From positions 943,001 through 1,007,000 of the forward strand of contig NZ_CP045302.1 of assembly GCF_009363155.1 (NCBI RefSeq): a stretch of 64,000 nt of DNA, written 5' to 3'. Made by a program: the position numbers and the translations under genes. Source of the DNA: Azotobacter salinestris (GTDB lineage Bacteria > Pseudomonadota > Gammaproteobacteria > Pseudomonadales > Pseudomonadaceae). Below are positions 48,258 through 56,484 of this stretch, one piece after another; position 1 is the first letter of the stretch; each line of letters starts with the position of its first letter. A model generated the notes under the pieces. That model worked only from the letters and a program-made list of their open reading frames with translations, was not told where the DNA came from and did not search any database.

Positions 48258-48721
48258 GCAGCGACCTGCTGGTGCGGGAGGTGGACCTGCTGCGCGCCAC
48301 GGTACGGGCGACCAAGGCGCGTCATCCCTTCCACATCGATGCCTGGGTGGTGCTGCCGGAACACATGCACTGCATGTGGACGCTACCGCCGGGCGACAGC
48401 GACTTCGCCCTGCGCTGGAAGGTCATCAAATTCGCCTTCTCCAGACGCCTGCCGGATGACGAGACGCACACGGCCGCACAGGCCGCCCGTGGCGAGCGCG
48501 GCATCTGGCAACGACGCTACTGGGAGCATTTGATCCGCGATGATCGGGACTACCAGCGCCACCTCGACTACCTGCACTACAACCCGGTGAAACACGGGCA
48601 TGTCGCACGGGTGGCGGACTGGCCGTGGTCGAGCTTCCACCGTGCGGTGCGCGAGGGGATCTATGCGCCGGATTGGGCGGGCGATGGAAGCGACGGTCGG
48701 GCAGGAAGTTGGGGCGAGTGA
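48188..48721 (+). CDS. REP-associated tyrosine transposase (RAYT, IS200-like)
   Basis: 177-residue single-copy HUH-type transposase of the RAYT class, which handles REP palindromes. The HUH pair is in LPEHMHCMWTLP, and the nucleophile Tyr region is YQRHLDYLHYNPVKHGHV. Start MSNYRRARV follows CAGGGAGGCAGCCC. It is flanked on both sides by REP palindromes with GTAG heads (47.7-48.15 and 48.74 kb), the arrangement expected for a REPtron. Likely functional. Confidence 0.9.
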   Translation: MSNYRRARVPGASYFFTVNLRDRRSDLLVREVDLLRATVRATKARHPFHIDAWVVLPEHMHCMWTLPPGDSDFALRWKVIKFAFSRRLPDDETHTAAQAARGERGIWQRRYWEHLIRDDRDYQRHLDYLHYNPVKHGHVARVADWPWSSFHRAVREGIYAPDWAGDGSDGRAGSWGE

Positions 48722-48742
48722 GGCGGGAGTCGGCGCGGTCGT

Positions 48743-48777
48743 GGTGGAAAATCGCTGCGCGAGTTTTCCACCCTACA
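48743..48777. repeat. REP palindrome downstream of RAYT
   Basis: GGTGGAAAATCGCTGCGCGA followed by GTTTTCCACCCTAC; the mirror element on the far side of the RAYT gene. Confidence 0.85.
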
Positions 48778-48828
48778 CAAGACGATGCTCCGGGCGGCGG
48801 CGAGAAGTGCCCCCTGGCCTGGAACAAC

Positions 48829-49572
48829 TCAGCGCTTCACACAGGCAAAAAGGGCATTCCCCGAGGTTCCGCTCCAGGGAATGAGCTTTTCGTAATCATG
48901 CTCGAACACATGGACCTCGAAGTACGGTTGCAGCAGCATCTGCAACTCGTCGAAACTCACCGCGACCATGGGGTGTTCGTCGTGCCACACCTGGGTTTCG
49001 CCCGCCACGCTGCGTTCGATACGCAGTTTGAGCGACTGCCGCTCGCCCTGGCCGGGGTAGTTCCAGCCGGAACTGAAGCGGAACAGGCCGTCAGCGTGCC
49101 GTACGCTGTGCGTCACGAATGAAGCGTTGTCGATTTGGTGCTTGTCGACCGCGTTGAAGCAGAAGAGCCCGTTGGCGGCCAGTGCGCGGTGCGCGCTGGC
49201 GATGCATGCCTTCAGCCTGTCGACTCCGCCGCTGTAATGGATGGAATACAGAAAGCAGGTGATCAGGTCCTGCGGTTCGTCCACCCTGAAGGCGCACATA
49301 TCCTGGCGGGAGAATTGCGCCTCCGGACAACGCATGACGGCGCGGTCCAGCATCGGCTGATTGATGTCGAGGCCACTGCCCGAATAGCCGGCATCGATGA
49401 AATGGCGGACATGCGGCCCGGTTCCACAGGCCAGATCGAGATGCCGGCGCCCGCCATTGCCGAACAGTTGCTGCAGCCGGTGAACGCAGTGGCTTTGCGC
49501 CTGGTAGTCGATATCGGCGCACATCAGGTCGTAATAACCGGACAAGTCGTTATAAAGGGCATTGCCGGACAT
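48829..49572 (-). CDS. Class I SAM-dependent methyltransferase
   Basis: 247-residue methyltransferase. SAM motif I is HLDLACGTGPHVRHF; acidic loop GLDINQPMLDRA follows; post-I motif DLITCFLYSIHY. The C-terminal half resembles small-molecule or sugar N-methyltransferases (DesVI/TylM1-like) with a beta-sheet insertion. Start MSGNALYNDLSGYYDLM. The substrate cannot be named. No sugar or antibiotic genes are adjacent, and it lies in the accessory island. Confidence 0.82.
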   Translation of the reverse strand: MSGNALYNDLSGYYDLMCADIDYQAQSHCVHRLQQLFGNGGRRHLDLACGTGPHVRHFIDAGYSGSGLDINQPMLDRAVMRCPEAQFSRQDMCAFRVDEPQDLITCFLYSIHYSGGVDRLKACIASAHRALAANGLFCFNAVDKHQIDNASFVTHSVRHADGLFRFSSGWNYPGQGERQSLKLRIERSVAGETQVWHDEHPMVAVSFDELQMLLQPYFEVHVFEHDYEKLIPWSGTSGNALFACVKR

Positions 49573-49699
49573 GATGGCCTGATGTTCCAAGCGGAGCGTG
49601 GGGGCGCGCATCATAGCCCAACCCAGGCATGGGAGGCATGGCCACAGATGGTGAAAGCAGGGGACATCGTCATCCGCCCGCCATCCCAGGTGCTGCGAC

Positions 49700-49815
49700 G
49701 CCGTGTAGACAATGGCGCAGCCTTGTCTACACGAAGGGGCTCACGACAACGCCCACCACAACGAGCAATCCGGAACGCTGCGGTGGAAGATCGCTGCGCA
49801 AGTCTTCCACCCTAC
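49700..49815. repeat. Two REP palindromes upstream of the methyltransferase
   Basis: GTAGACAATGGCGCAGCCTT with TGTCTAC at 49703-49732, and GGTGGAAGATCGCTGCGCAA with TCTTCCACCCTAC at 49782-49815. Both belong to the REP family seen around the RAYT gene. Confidence 0.8.
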
Positions 49816-49832
49816 GAGGTGCGGCTGTCCGT

Positions 49833-50081
49833 TCAGCGGCAGTTGCCGGCGCAGTTTCCCCGGGCGCAGGCCGGGGGTTCCGGGTTCTTCAGCACCCGGC
49901 TGTTGACCACGCCGGCTGCGCTCATCAGCTTGGTCACCGGCGCGTCGTCCGGGATCGACGGATCTTCCGCCAGCGTGCAGGCGGCGCGCAGTTCGCCCCA
50001 GGTTTTCGGGCTCAGGGCCATCGGATGCTGGACTTCATACACCTGACCGTTGGCTTCGCAACGGTAATCGTAGGTCGGCAT
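49833..50081 (-). CDS. FmdB-type zinc-ribbon small protein
   Basis: 82-residue protein. N-terminus PTYDYRCEANGQVYEV is that of FmdB-like proteins; the usual first CxxC is reduced to one Cys, and the extra Cys are at the C-terminus (CARGNCAGNC). Function unknown. The ATG lies right after a GAGAAATACC site. Confidence 0.7.
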   Translation of the reverse strand: MPTYDYRCEANGQVYEVQHPMALSPKTWGELRAACTLAEDPSIPDDAPVTKLMSAAGVVNSRVLKNPEPPACARGNCAGNCR

Positions 50082-50313
50082 GGGTATTTCTCTCGCGGTT
50101 GATGCGTGATCGGCAATCTGCGGCAGCCGGCGTGAATGGCAGGCGCGGCCGCCGTCATGCCCCTCCCGTGCTGGAGAGGGGCGGGACAGGTCAGGATTGT
50201 ACGCCGCGCGGGGCGACGCGGCCCAGCGACCAGTCTGGCCCTCCCCTGCGGGAAAATCGCTGCGCCGGTTTCCTGCAGGGGAAATATTCGCTCCGCCACA
50301 ACGGCAAGATCCG

Positions 50314-50442
50314 TCACACAGGCTTCAGCTCCAGCAACACGAACCCGCAAGCGATGCCGGCCATGGCGATCAGGTAACCGATCCGATAAGCATGATTCTT
50401 CTGTGCCTGGCGAACGGGGTCCAAGGGCTTCTTCTTTCTCAC
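50314..50442 (-). CDS. Small single-span membrane protein
   Basis: 42 residues from a GTG start with AGGTGG upstream. A Lys-rich N-terminus (RKKKPLDPVRQAQ) is followed by one hydrophobic segment, YLIAMAGIACGFVLLEL. Positive-inside orientation. No family recognised; too short for usual gene callers. Confidence 0.5.
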   Translation of the reverse strand: MRKKKPLDPVRQAQKNHAYRIGYLIAMAGIACGFVLLELKPV

Positions 50443-50617
50443 AAATCCACCTGCCTCTCGATAAAACCAGAACGATGCGCGGCAACCGGCGGCTCTCGCG
50501 AGCCGGCGGCCGCTTACGGCAGGCGGGCCCGCCCTGCGCGACGCGGTCCTTTGTAGGGCGGACGGGCCGGCTTGTCCAGCCCGGCGAATTGCATTCCCGC
50601 CCTCGCCCACACGGCAT

Positions 50618-50653
50618 CCCCGGTGGAAAACCGCTGCGCGGCTTTCCCACCCT
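50618..50653. repeat. REP palindrome
   Basis: CCGGTGGAAAACCGCTGCGC followed by GGCTTTCCCACCC; degenerate member of the dispersed family. Confidence 0.65.
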
Positions 50654-50654
50654 T

Positions 50655-50879
50655 TCACCCCTGCAACTCGGGATGATCCTGGCTTGCCCACACCAGGCCG
50701 AGCCGGCTGTGCCGGCGCACGCAGTACCTCGTGTACTGGCCTCCGCTGAGCGGCGCCCAGATCGGAGCCGTGACGACGACGAACGAATCCATCGGCCAGG
50801 TCCTCATGCCTCCGGCTTCCGGCCCGTCGATGATGGGCAAGGCGACATTCGGGTCACGCAGGGATTGTTCGATATTCAT
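50655..50879 (-). CDS. Hypothetical small protein
   Basis: 74 residues, start MNIEQSLRDPNVALPIIDG with GGAGG nine bases upstream. No membrane segment or recognised motif; FVVVTAPIWAPLSGG suggests a beta strand. It lies between a REP element and an AT-rich spacer in the accessory island. Coding is supported only by the ribosome site and codon pattern. Confidence 0.5.
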   Translation of the reverse strand: MNIEQSLRDPNVALPIIDGPEAGGMRTWPMDSFVVVTAPIWAPLSGGQYTRYCVRRHSRLGLVWASQDHPELQG

Positions 50880-51267
50880 TTCAGGGGACCTCCCATCACT
50901 GGTTTTCCGTTTCTCGCCTCGCGATGGCGAAAGCAGTAGTGACTGAATACGAGCTATCGCGCCAACTTCGGCAAACCACTGAGGATTTGTCAAAGCTCCT
51001 CTCCCTGGCAGGCCATTACTCTGCCAGTGCATGCGATGATCGCCGCACCGATTCCGACCTCCGGGAAACATGCTTTCAATCCGATATCCGCAAGGATATG
51101 CCCAAGCATTCCTGCGACATTTCATATAACTTCGAGGAAACTCGACTTTCCCAACAGTCATATCGGTCTTGAAAGCATCTCTTACGCGGGAAGATACGAA
51201 CTTCGAAGTGAAAAAAAGCAAATGAAAATGTGAAAAATAGATTCTTCGTCGGCCTCAACATCGATTA
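50880..51267. other. AT-rich spacer before the IS630 element
   Basis: About 390 bases of lower GC than the genome. Several short frames without ribosome sites. Nothing recognised. Part of a foreign segment into which IS630 inserted (inference). Confidence 0.45.
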
Positions 51268-52365
51268 TTAACGCGGCAATCAAATTCACGATATAAAGAG
51301 GCATGAAAAAGATCGATGCCCGAAAGCTCTCTCGAGAAACTCAGGACCAGATGCGGCGCCTGGCCATGAATCTGCGTGAGCAGCGCGAACTGACTTGGCA
51401 AGAGGTTGCCGACGCATTGGGCGTACATCTGAGTACCGTACTAGCCTGGTCCAAACGCTACAGCGAGCAAGGCAGCGAAGGTCTGAAATCCAGGACACGA
51501 GGTCGGCGCCAGGCAAGCGGACGGACCTTGACGCTCGCACAGGAGTGGCAGTTGCGCTCGATTCTGGTGGGCCAGACCCCGAACCAGTTGCAACTCGACT
51601 TTGCCCTGTGGAACCGCCGGGCCGTCATGCAGTTGATCAAGCACTTGTATGGCATCGAGATGCCGATCCGGACGGTGGGTCAGTACCTTCAGCGCTGGGG
51701 ATATACCCCACAGCGGCCGACCCGGCAGGCGCTGGAACAGAACCCGGAGGCGGTCGAGCACTGGCTTGAAGAGACCTATCCGGCCATCGTGGCACGCGCC
51801 AAGGCCGAAAACGCGACGATCTACTGGGGCGATGAAACGGCCGTAGCTGAAGATGGGCATTGGATTCGAGGCTATGCGCCGGCAGGCGTCACGCCGGTGC
51901 TGGTGGCGCCGACTCGGCGTCATGGCCTGAGCATGGTCTCAGCGATCAGCAACCAGGGACTGGTACGGTTCGAGTTCCTGGAGGGGGCCATGAATACTGA
52001 GCGGATGATCGGTTTCATGTCGAGGCTGGTGGCGGACAGTGACAGGAAGATCTTTCTGATCCTGGACAACCTGCGTGTCCATCATGCGCGTCTGGTCAGG
52101 GAATGGCTCGAAGGGCACCAGGAAGAAATCGAAGCGTTCTACCTGCCACCCTATTCGCCTGAGTGTAATCCGGACGAGTATTTGAACCGCGACCTCAAGA
52201 CACGCTTGCGCACCAGTGACCGGGCGCGAAACAAGTCGGAATTGCTGGAGAAGGCCGAGGCATTCATGAGCTGGTTGGCCAAAACCCCGGAGCGGGTAGT
52301 TGCCTATTTCCAGCATGCGTCGGTGCGTTATGCCACTTAGATTGGGTATTTGATTGCCGGGTTAA
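51268..52365 (+). mobile_element. IS630-family insertion sequence, complete
   Basis: 1098-bp element. Ends read inward: TTAACGCGGCAATCAAATT on the left and TTAACCCGGCAATCAAATA on the right, flanked by TA on both sides (51266-51267, 52366-52367), as expected of IS630/Tc1-mariner insertion into TA. One intact transposase ORF. Its ends resemble those of the MITE at 45463. Confidence 0.9.
51303..52340 (+). CDS. IS630-family transposase (DDE)
   Basis: 345 residues. N-terminal helix-turn-helix with EVADALGVHLSTVLAW; catalytic D in IYWGDETAVAED, D in FLILDNLRVHHA, and E/D in YSPECNPDEYLNRDLK. Intact; probably active. Confidence 0.93.
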   Translation: MKKIDARKLSRETQDQMRRLAMNLREQRELTWQEVADALGVHLSTVLAWSKRYSEQGSEGLKSRTRGRRQASGRTLTLAQEWQLRSILVGQTPNQLQLDFALWNRRAVMQLIKHLYGIEMPIRTVGQYLQRWGYTPQRPTRQALEQNPEAVEHWLEETYPAIVARAKAENATIYWGDETAVAEDGHWIRGYAPAGVTPVLVAPTRRHGLSMVSAISNQGLVRFEFLEGAMNTERMIGFMSRLVADSDRKIFLILDNLRVHHARLVREWLEGHQEEIEAFYLPPYSPECNPDEYLNRDLKTRLRTSDRARNKSELLEKAEAFMSWLAKTPERVVAYFQHASVRYAT

Positions 52366-52430
52366 TAAGGCAACGATCCCCCTGATCTGGACAAGGATTA
52401 TGACCGCAACGAAGTCATCCGCCACGCCAA

Positions 52431-52458
52431 AACGCAAAACCCCGGCACAAGGCCGGGG
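52431..52458 (-). terminator. Terminator after the 52480 gene
   Basis: Stem CCCCGGC / GCCGGGG (52440-52458) with an ACAAG loop; on the minus strand followed by GTTTTGCGTTTTGG. Lies 22 bases below the stop. Confidence 0.75.
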
Positions 52459-52479
52459 CTCCGCACAGGTTCGCCTTTT

Positions 52480-52689
52480 CTAGGCGACGCCAATCTTCTT
52501 CGCGAACGCCTCGATATTCACATGGTGGTCGAGCACTTCGCCGGAAGCCATTTCGATCAGATACAGGTTTCCCAAACCCTCGTACCTATCGCTGTCGGGC
52601 TGGCAGCGCTTGATCTGCCGTTTCCCTTTCGCAGCCAGAAAATGATTGACCTTGGCCGACAATGCCAGACTTGCCCCTGCCGTGCTCAT
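52480..52689 (-). CDS. Hypothetical small basic protein
   Basis: 69 residues starting MSTAGASLALSAKVNHFL. A Lys-rich KGKRQIKRCQ segment precedes a putative beta hairpin (GNLYLIEMASGEVLDHHV). The start codon was chosen at the first Met that leaves a compact domain; the longer frame upstream is noncoding. Terminated by its own hairpin. No family recognised. Confidence 0.55.
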   Translation of the reverse strand: MSTAGASLALSAKVNHFLAAKGKRQIKRCQPDSDRYEGLGNLYLIEMASGEVLDHHVNIEAFAKKIGVA

Positions 52690-52855
52690 GCCTGTCCCCG
52701 GTAGCGGATCAACGTGGAGCCTCAGGATGGGCGAAAGCGTTACAGCAATAAAGCCATAAAAAACGCCCCAGCCCCATCGGGCGCCCCTTGCACTGGATAC
52801 TCGGGGCACTCCGGATAGCGCCGGCTATCCCCACGCGTTCTCCGGGCCGGCGACG

Positions 52856-53197
52856 CTACATCAGTGAGTCGATCAGCAGCGCATTGCTGTAGATCAGACT
52901 GCCGTCGCTGGCCCGATGGCCGACCAGGTGAAACTGCCCGCGCTGGTCATCCGGCCGCAGGTAGACCCGCAAGTGGCAGTCGGACAGTGGACCGCATCCG
53001 GGCGGAGTGACCAGCTCCAGGGTCCTCCGGTCGACATCGACGAGCACCTCGGATTCGCCACTGTTCTGCAGACGCTCCTCGGCCTGCTCCAGCCTCACGC
53101 GGTCGTCGCCGCTGATATAGAAGTGGATCAACCCCTGGGGAACCGATTTCTCGGTAGGGCTGGTCTTGCACCAGCTCTCGATCTCGAAGCTGCTCAT
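52856..53197 (-). CDS. Hypothetical protein
   Basis: 113-residue soluble protein beginning MSSFEIESWCKTSPTEKS. Mixed alpha/beta with RVRLEQAEERLQNSGESEV and a beta-rich C-terminal half (CHLRVYLRPDDQRGQFHLV). GGGAGAACGCG precedes the ATG. Not recognised. Confidence 0.55.
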   Translation of the reverse strand: MSSFEIESWCKTSPTEKSVPQGLIHFYISGDDRVRLEQAEERLQNSGESEVLVDVDRRTLELVTPPGCGPLSDCHLRVYLRPDDQRGQFHLVGHRASDGSLIYSNALLIDSLM

Positions 53198-53351
53198 CGC
53201 GCGTTCTCCCGAGCCGACTAGAAAGACAGGCCCCATGCCCACCCTTCAGCATAGCCAAGTGGGCATCATCCTCGCGCCCGCTCGCCCACCTTGTCCTCGG
53301 CCGCCATGCCGCGGCATCCGGACCTCCACTGGCTGTCGCACCCCCGAGCGC

Positions 53352-54203
53352 TCAGGGCGCCCCGAACAGCGCCGTCCAATAGATGCCCGCATCGCTCTTC
53401 GGATCGGCCGCGTAGGCGGCGCCCAGCTCGCTGAACTGCGGGTTCATCAGGTTGGCGCAGTGACCGGGACTGGCCAGCCAGCCGTCGACCACCTTGCTCG
53501 CGCTGTCCAGCGCGGCGGCGATGTTCTCGCCGACCAGAGTGCCGCTGTAGCCGGCCAGTTCCGCCCGGTCGCTCGGGGTGCGGCCGTCGCGGTCCTTGTG
53601 ATCGAGGAAGTTGCCGTTGGCCATGGCCCGGCTGTGGCTTTCGGCCGCGGTCGCCAGCGTGGCATTCCAGGCCAGCGGCGCCGCCGCGGCGAAGGACTGC
53701 CGGCCGCACTGGCGAGGCTGCGCACGGGCTGCGTTGATCCGTTCGAGCACCTTCTGTCCTTCCGCCTGCCAGTCGCCCATGCGCCCGGCCAGCAGCGGCC
53801 GCGCCAGCACGATGCGCCAGTCGCGCCCCGCGTGGCTGACGCCGATATCGACGAATTGCGGGTTCAGCAGTACCTGGCAGAAGCTCTGCTGCAACACCGT
53901 CATGGCCGCCTGTGCATCGCGCGGCCCGGACAGGTTGATCGCCTGGGCGTTGACCAGCGGATAGGCGGCGAGGCTCAGGGCTTCCCGCAAATCCCCGACA
54001 CTGCCGGCCGGCAGAACCAGCCGCGGATCGTCCGCCAGCGGCGGCAGCTCCCCGGACGCCTGGCCGGCACAGCTCTGCACCTGCGCCCGGTAGGCGTTGA
54101 TCGACTCCACCAGCCGCGCCTCCTCGGCGGCCCCGGCAGCAGCGGCGAACAGCAAACCCAGCGACACGGCGGCAAGCCGCGCCACGAATGAAGCAATGCG
54201 CAT
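53352..54203 (-). CDS. Exported CAP/SCP-domain protein
   Basis: 283-residue secreted protein: signal peptide (VARLAAVSLGLLFAAAAGAA), a first degenerate CAP-like half (about residues 25-135), and a canonical CAP domain in the second half with LATAAESHSRAMA, FLDHKDRDGRTPSDRA, GENIAAAL and SPGHCANLMNPQFSELG. The conserved His and Glu pairs are present in the second domain. Function unknown; periplasmic. Both halves share LNPQFVDIGV / MNPQFSELGA, which argues for internal duplication. Confidence 0.85.
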   Translation of the reverse strand: MRIASFVARLAAVSLGLLFAAAAGAAEEARLVESINAYRAQVQSCAGQASGELPPLADDPRLVLPAGSVGDLREALSLAAYPLVNAQAINLSGPRDAQAAMTVLQQSFCQVLLNPQFVDIGVSHAGRDWRIVLARPLLAGRMGDWQAEGQKVLERINAARAQPRQCGRQSFAAAAPLAWNATLATAAESHSRAMANGNFLDHKDRDGRTPSDRAELAGYSGTLVGENIAAALDSASKVVDGWLASPGHCANLMNPQFSELGAAYAADPKSDAGIYWTALFGAP

Positions 54204-54543
54204 GGAAACCTCCTCGATATGACGGCCTCCATGATGCGCGATTGCAGGCCTTTCGATCACGTTCGGGGTTTCGATCGCGCCTACGCAGAGCGAGCGATCG
54301 GGTTCGTAACGCCTTGCCATGCAGGCCTACAGCCAGTCATGGCGGCGACTCTATCCGTTCGGACTTTTCGTACGGAACCCAACTTGGCCGTTCGTAGAAT
54401 TCCGTTGCTCATGGGCCACTTTGTGCTTTCGTTGATGTGTTGCAGAGAAAAAGCCCGTAGTAGCAAATGCATGACAGTGGAATATCAAGACTAGCCTGGC
54501 GAGGGCTCTACACCACTATCGAAACGGCACTGAGGAGACAGTC
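54204..54543. other. Spacer upstream of the 16-residue-repeat gene
   Basis: About 340 bases. Short frames only, no palindrome of the REP family. It must hold promoters for the CAP gene (minus) and the repeat gene (plus). Nothing specific recognised. Confidence 0.45.
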
Positions 54544-55287
54544 ATGGAAAACATCAATCAATGCCTGAAGGGATTTCAGGAGCAACTGGAACACCTTCAG
54601 AACAATGCGGCGCTGAAAACTCTCCAGGAGCAGATGGAAAATTTTCAGAAGAATGGCGCACTGAAAGCGATCCAGGAGCAGATGGAGCACTTACAGAGCA
54701 ATTCGATGCTGAAAACGCTCCAGGAGCAGATAGAGCAACTTCAGAACAATCAGGTGCTGAAGGGATTTCAGGAGCAGATGGAAAAATTCCAGTGCAATCC
54801 GCTGCTGAAGGAGTTTCAGGAGCAGATGAAGTGCTTTCAGAACGATCCGGAGCTGAAAGCGCTCCAGGAGCAGATGGAGCAACTTCGAAACAATCCGGTA
54901 ATGAAGGGATATCAGGAGCAGATGGAGTACTTTCAGAACAATATGGAGCTGCAAGCGATCCGCGAAGAAATGGAGAAACTGCAAAACAACCCGGTGCTGA
55001 AAGCGCTCCAGGAGGAGATGGAACACCTGCAGAACAATCCGGCGCTGAAAGCGATCCAGGAAGAAATAGAGCAATTTCAGAATACTGAGGCACTGAAAGC
55101 GATTCAGGAGGAAATGGAGCACTTTCAGAACAACCCGGCGCTGAAAACGTTCCGGGAACAGATAGAGCATCTTCAGAACAACCCGGCGCTGAAAACGATT
55201 CAGGAGGAGATGGAACACTTTCAGAACCATCCGGCGCTGAGAGCGATTCAGGAGCAGATGGAGCAAATCCAGCAAAAACCGGCCTGA
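54544..55287 (+). CDS. Protein of fifteen 16-residue helical repeats, no recognised family
   Basis: 247 residues: a three-residue start, fifteen tandem copies of a 16-residue unit (residues 4-243) and QKPA. The unit consensus is NNPALKAIQEQMEHLQ, with Leu/Ile at fixed positions, Gln and Glu conserved, and an Asn-x-Pro helix cap every 16 residues. Period 16 does not fit a continuous coiled coil; it suggests an array of short helices. ATG has GAGGAG upstream; a terminator follows. No signal peptide, so cytoplasmic. GC is clearly below that of its neighbours. Function unknown. Confidence 0.75.
   Translation: MENINQCLKGFQEQLEHLQNNAALKTLQEQMENFQKNGALKAIQEQMEHLQSNSMLKTLQEQIEQLQNNQVLKGFQEQMEKFQCNPLLKEFQEQMKCFQNDPELKALQEQMEQLRNNPVMKGYQEQMEYFQNNMELQAIREEMEKLQNNPVLKALQEEMEHLQNNPALKAIQEEIEQFQNTEALKAIQEEMEHFQNNPALKTFREQIEHLQNNPALKTIQEEMEHFQNHPALRAIQEQMEQIQQKPA
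54553..55272 (+). repeat. 48-bp tandem repeat array within the gene
   Basis: Fifteen units of exactly 48 bases (about 54553-55272), diverged at DNA level but in register, with CAGGAGCAGATGGA as the best conserved block. All frames stay open across the array on the coding strand in several places, giving spurious ORFs. Confidence 0.85.
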
Positions 55288-55382
55288 ACCACAGGCGCAG
55301 CGCTAGCCCAGCGCTTGCGCAAAGGCACACCGCTGCCCCGCTCCCACGCAGCCTGGTGGGAGCAATCATTCAAGCGGGCAAT

Positions 55383-55421
55383 AAAAAACCGCCGGCAGGT
55401 CCGGCCTGCCGGCGGTTTTTT
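55383..55421. terminator. Bidirectional terminator
   Basis: AAAAAACCGCCGGCAGG / CCTGCCGGCGGTTTTTT with a TCCGG loop. Serves the repeat-protein gene (plus) and the convergent HPF-like gene (minus). Confidence 0.93.
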
Positions 55422-55432
55422 CTGCTGTGGAT

Positions 55433-55843
55433 TCAGGCGATGCGCAGTTGCTCCTCGGCGAGGAAGTCCTCCTCCAGCAGGCGGTCACGGCTGGCCACGC
55501 TGCCGGCGACGTCACGTCCGCTGGTGATGCGCTTGTTGCGCTGCTTGCCGAGCCGGTGGGCCAGGGCGTGGCCGAGTTTCTCCATCGCACCGTCCAGGGC
55601 GAATTCCAGGGACTCGGCGTTGTGACTCACCGACAGCGGCTGGTATCCCTTGGCGCGGGCCTCGATCTGGCAGCGCTTTTCGTTGGCGCCGGCCTTGTTG
55701 CCTTTCTCGTCGTTCAGGTGGACGACAACGCGGGTCAACTCCTCGTCGTAACGCTCGAATTTGCTGGCGACAGTGGCACGAACCCAGCCCGCCAGGCGGG
55801 CACTGCCTTCGATATGGTTATCGCTGTGAACCTGGAGTTGCAT
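55433..55843 (-). CDS. HPF/RaiA-family ribosome-associated protein
   Basis: 136-residue protein with the S30AE/HPF fold: MQLQVHSDNHIEGSARLAGW, ELTRVVVHLNDEKGNK and CQIEARAKGYQPLSVSHNAE. Members bind the ribosome decoding region during stress or stationary phase. Start MQLQVHS is preferred to an upstream ATG. Terminator shared with the convergent repeat-protein gene. Confidence 0.85.
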   Translation of the reverse strand: MQLQVHSDNHIEGSARLAGWVRATVASKFERYDEELTRVVVHLNDEKGNKAGANEKRCQIEARAKGYQPLSVSHNAESLEFALDGAMEKLGHALAHRLGKQRNKRITSGRDVAGSVASRDRLLEEDFLAEEQLRIA

Positions 55844-56173
55844 ACGCCATTCCTTCTTCAGCCGATCAGCAAGGGTGCCGCGTAGTAGCATCGCGACGCC
55901 TCCAGACTACTCCGAACCGAGGCGCCTGGAAGCCCCTGCAGCAGGAAAAATATGCATTGCTGACTTCTGTCAGAAGTTCGTAACAATGGCGGCGATGAGG
56001 GATGGACATGGAGTCCGGGACAGGCCTAGGATCGATTTTTCAGTCGCTCCCGAACCCTCACCGCCCCCGTCGGCTACCTGTCCTGCCTTTACGCAGGCGC
56101 ATGGAGTCGACCGGTGAAAGACGCCCCTGCCGAGGATCGTTCCCACGCAAAAGCATGGGAACGACCGGGCAGG
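55844..56173. other. Spacer with a GTTCCCACGC hairpin
   Basis: About 330 bases. At 56138-56163 a hairpin CGTTCCCACGC / GCATGGGAACG (one mismatch, AAAA loop) belongs to a second dispersed palindrome family, also at 58510-58535 and 60115-60138. Otherwise nothing recognised. Confidence 0.55.
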
Positions 56174-56338
56174 CTATTTGCGATCCTTCTCCTTCCTCTC
56201 CCTCACGGTCGCGCGTCCGCCCATGCTGGGCTCGCCGGTCGTGGACGGCCAGTTCTTGGGCGGCAACCCTTCGCCACCGCCCTTCTCGTGGGTGGGCTCG
56301 CCCTTGTGTCCACCCTTGGATCCGCTGGTCTTCGGCAT
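56174..56338 (-). CDS. Small Gly/Lys-rich hydrophilic protein
   Basis: 54 residues from ATG 56338 with GCGAGGTG upstream, too short for usual callers. It starts MPKTSGSKGGHKGEPTHEKG and ends VRERKEKDRK; Gly, Lys, His and Pro dominate, so it is probably disordered. It resembles small stress-linked KGG-type proteins in composition only. Regular codon use supports coding. Confidence 0.6.
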   Translation of the reverse strand: MPKTSGSKGGHKGEPTHEKGGGEGLPPKNWPSTTGEPSMGGRATVRERKEKDRK

Positions 56339-56484
56339 AACGATCACCTCGCTGGGTACTTCGCGGCATGCACCCTGTCAGTCTAGACGACGCATCGCCC
56401 GACTCCCGTTCGGGCGCGTGATGCGATCAGAAATCGCACAAGGCGGGTACAATGGCCGCCCTGTTTCACACCGGTTTCCACGCC

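Noticed and set aside
54553-55272. Possible CRISPR array
   Set aside because: The 48-bp periodicity has no constant-repeat/variable-spacer alternation and is coding throughout.
54554-55369. 271-codon minus-strand and 175-codon plus-strand frames over the 48-bp repeats
   Set aside because: A 48-bp repeat without stops opens several frames at once; only frame 54544 has a ribosome site and helix-like conservation.
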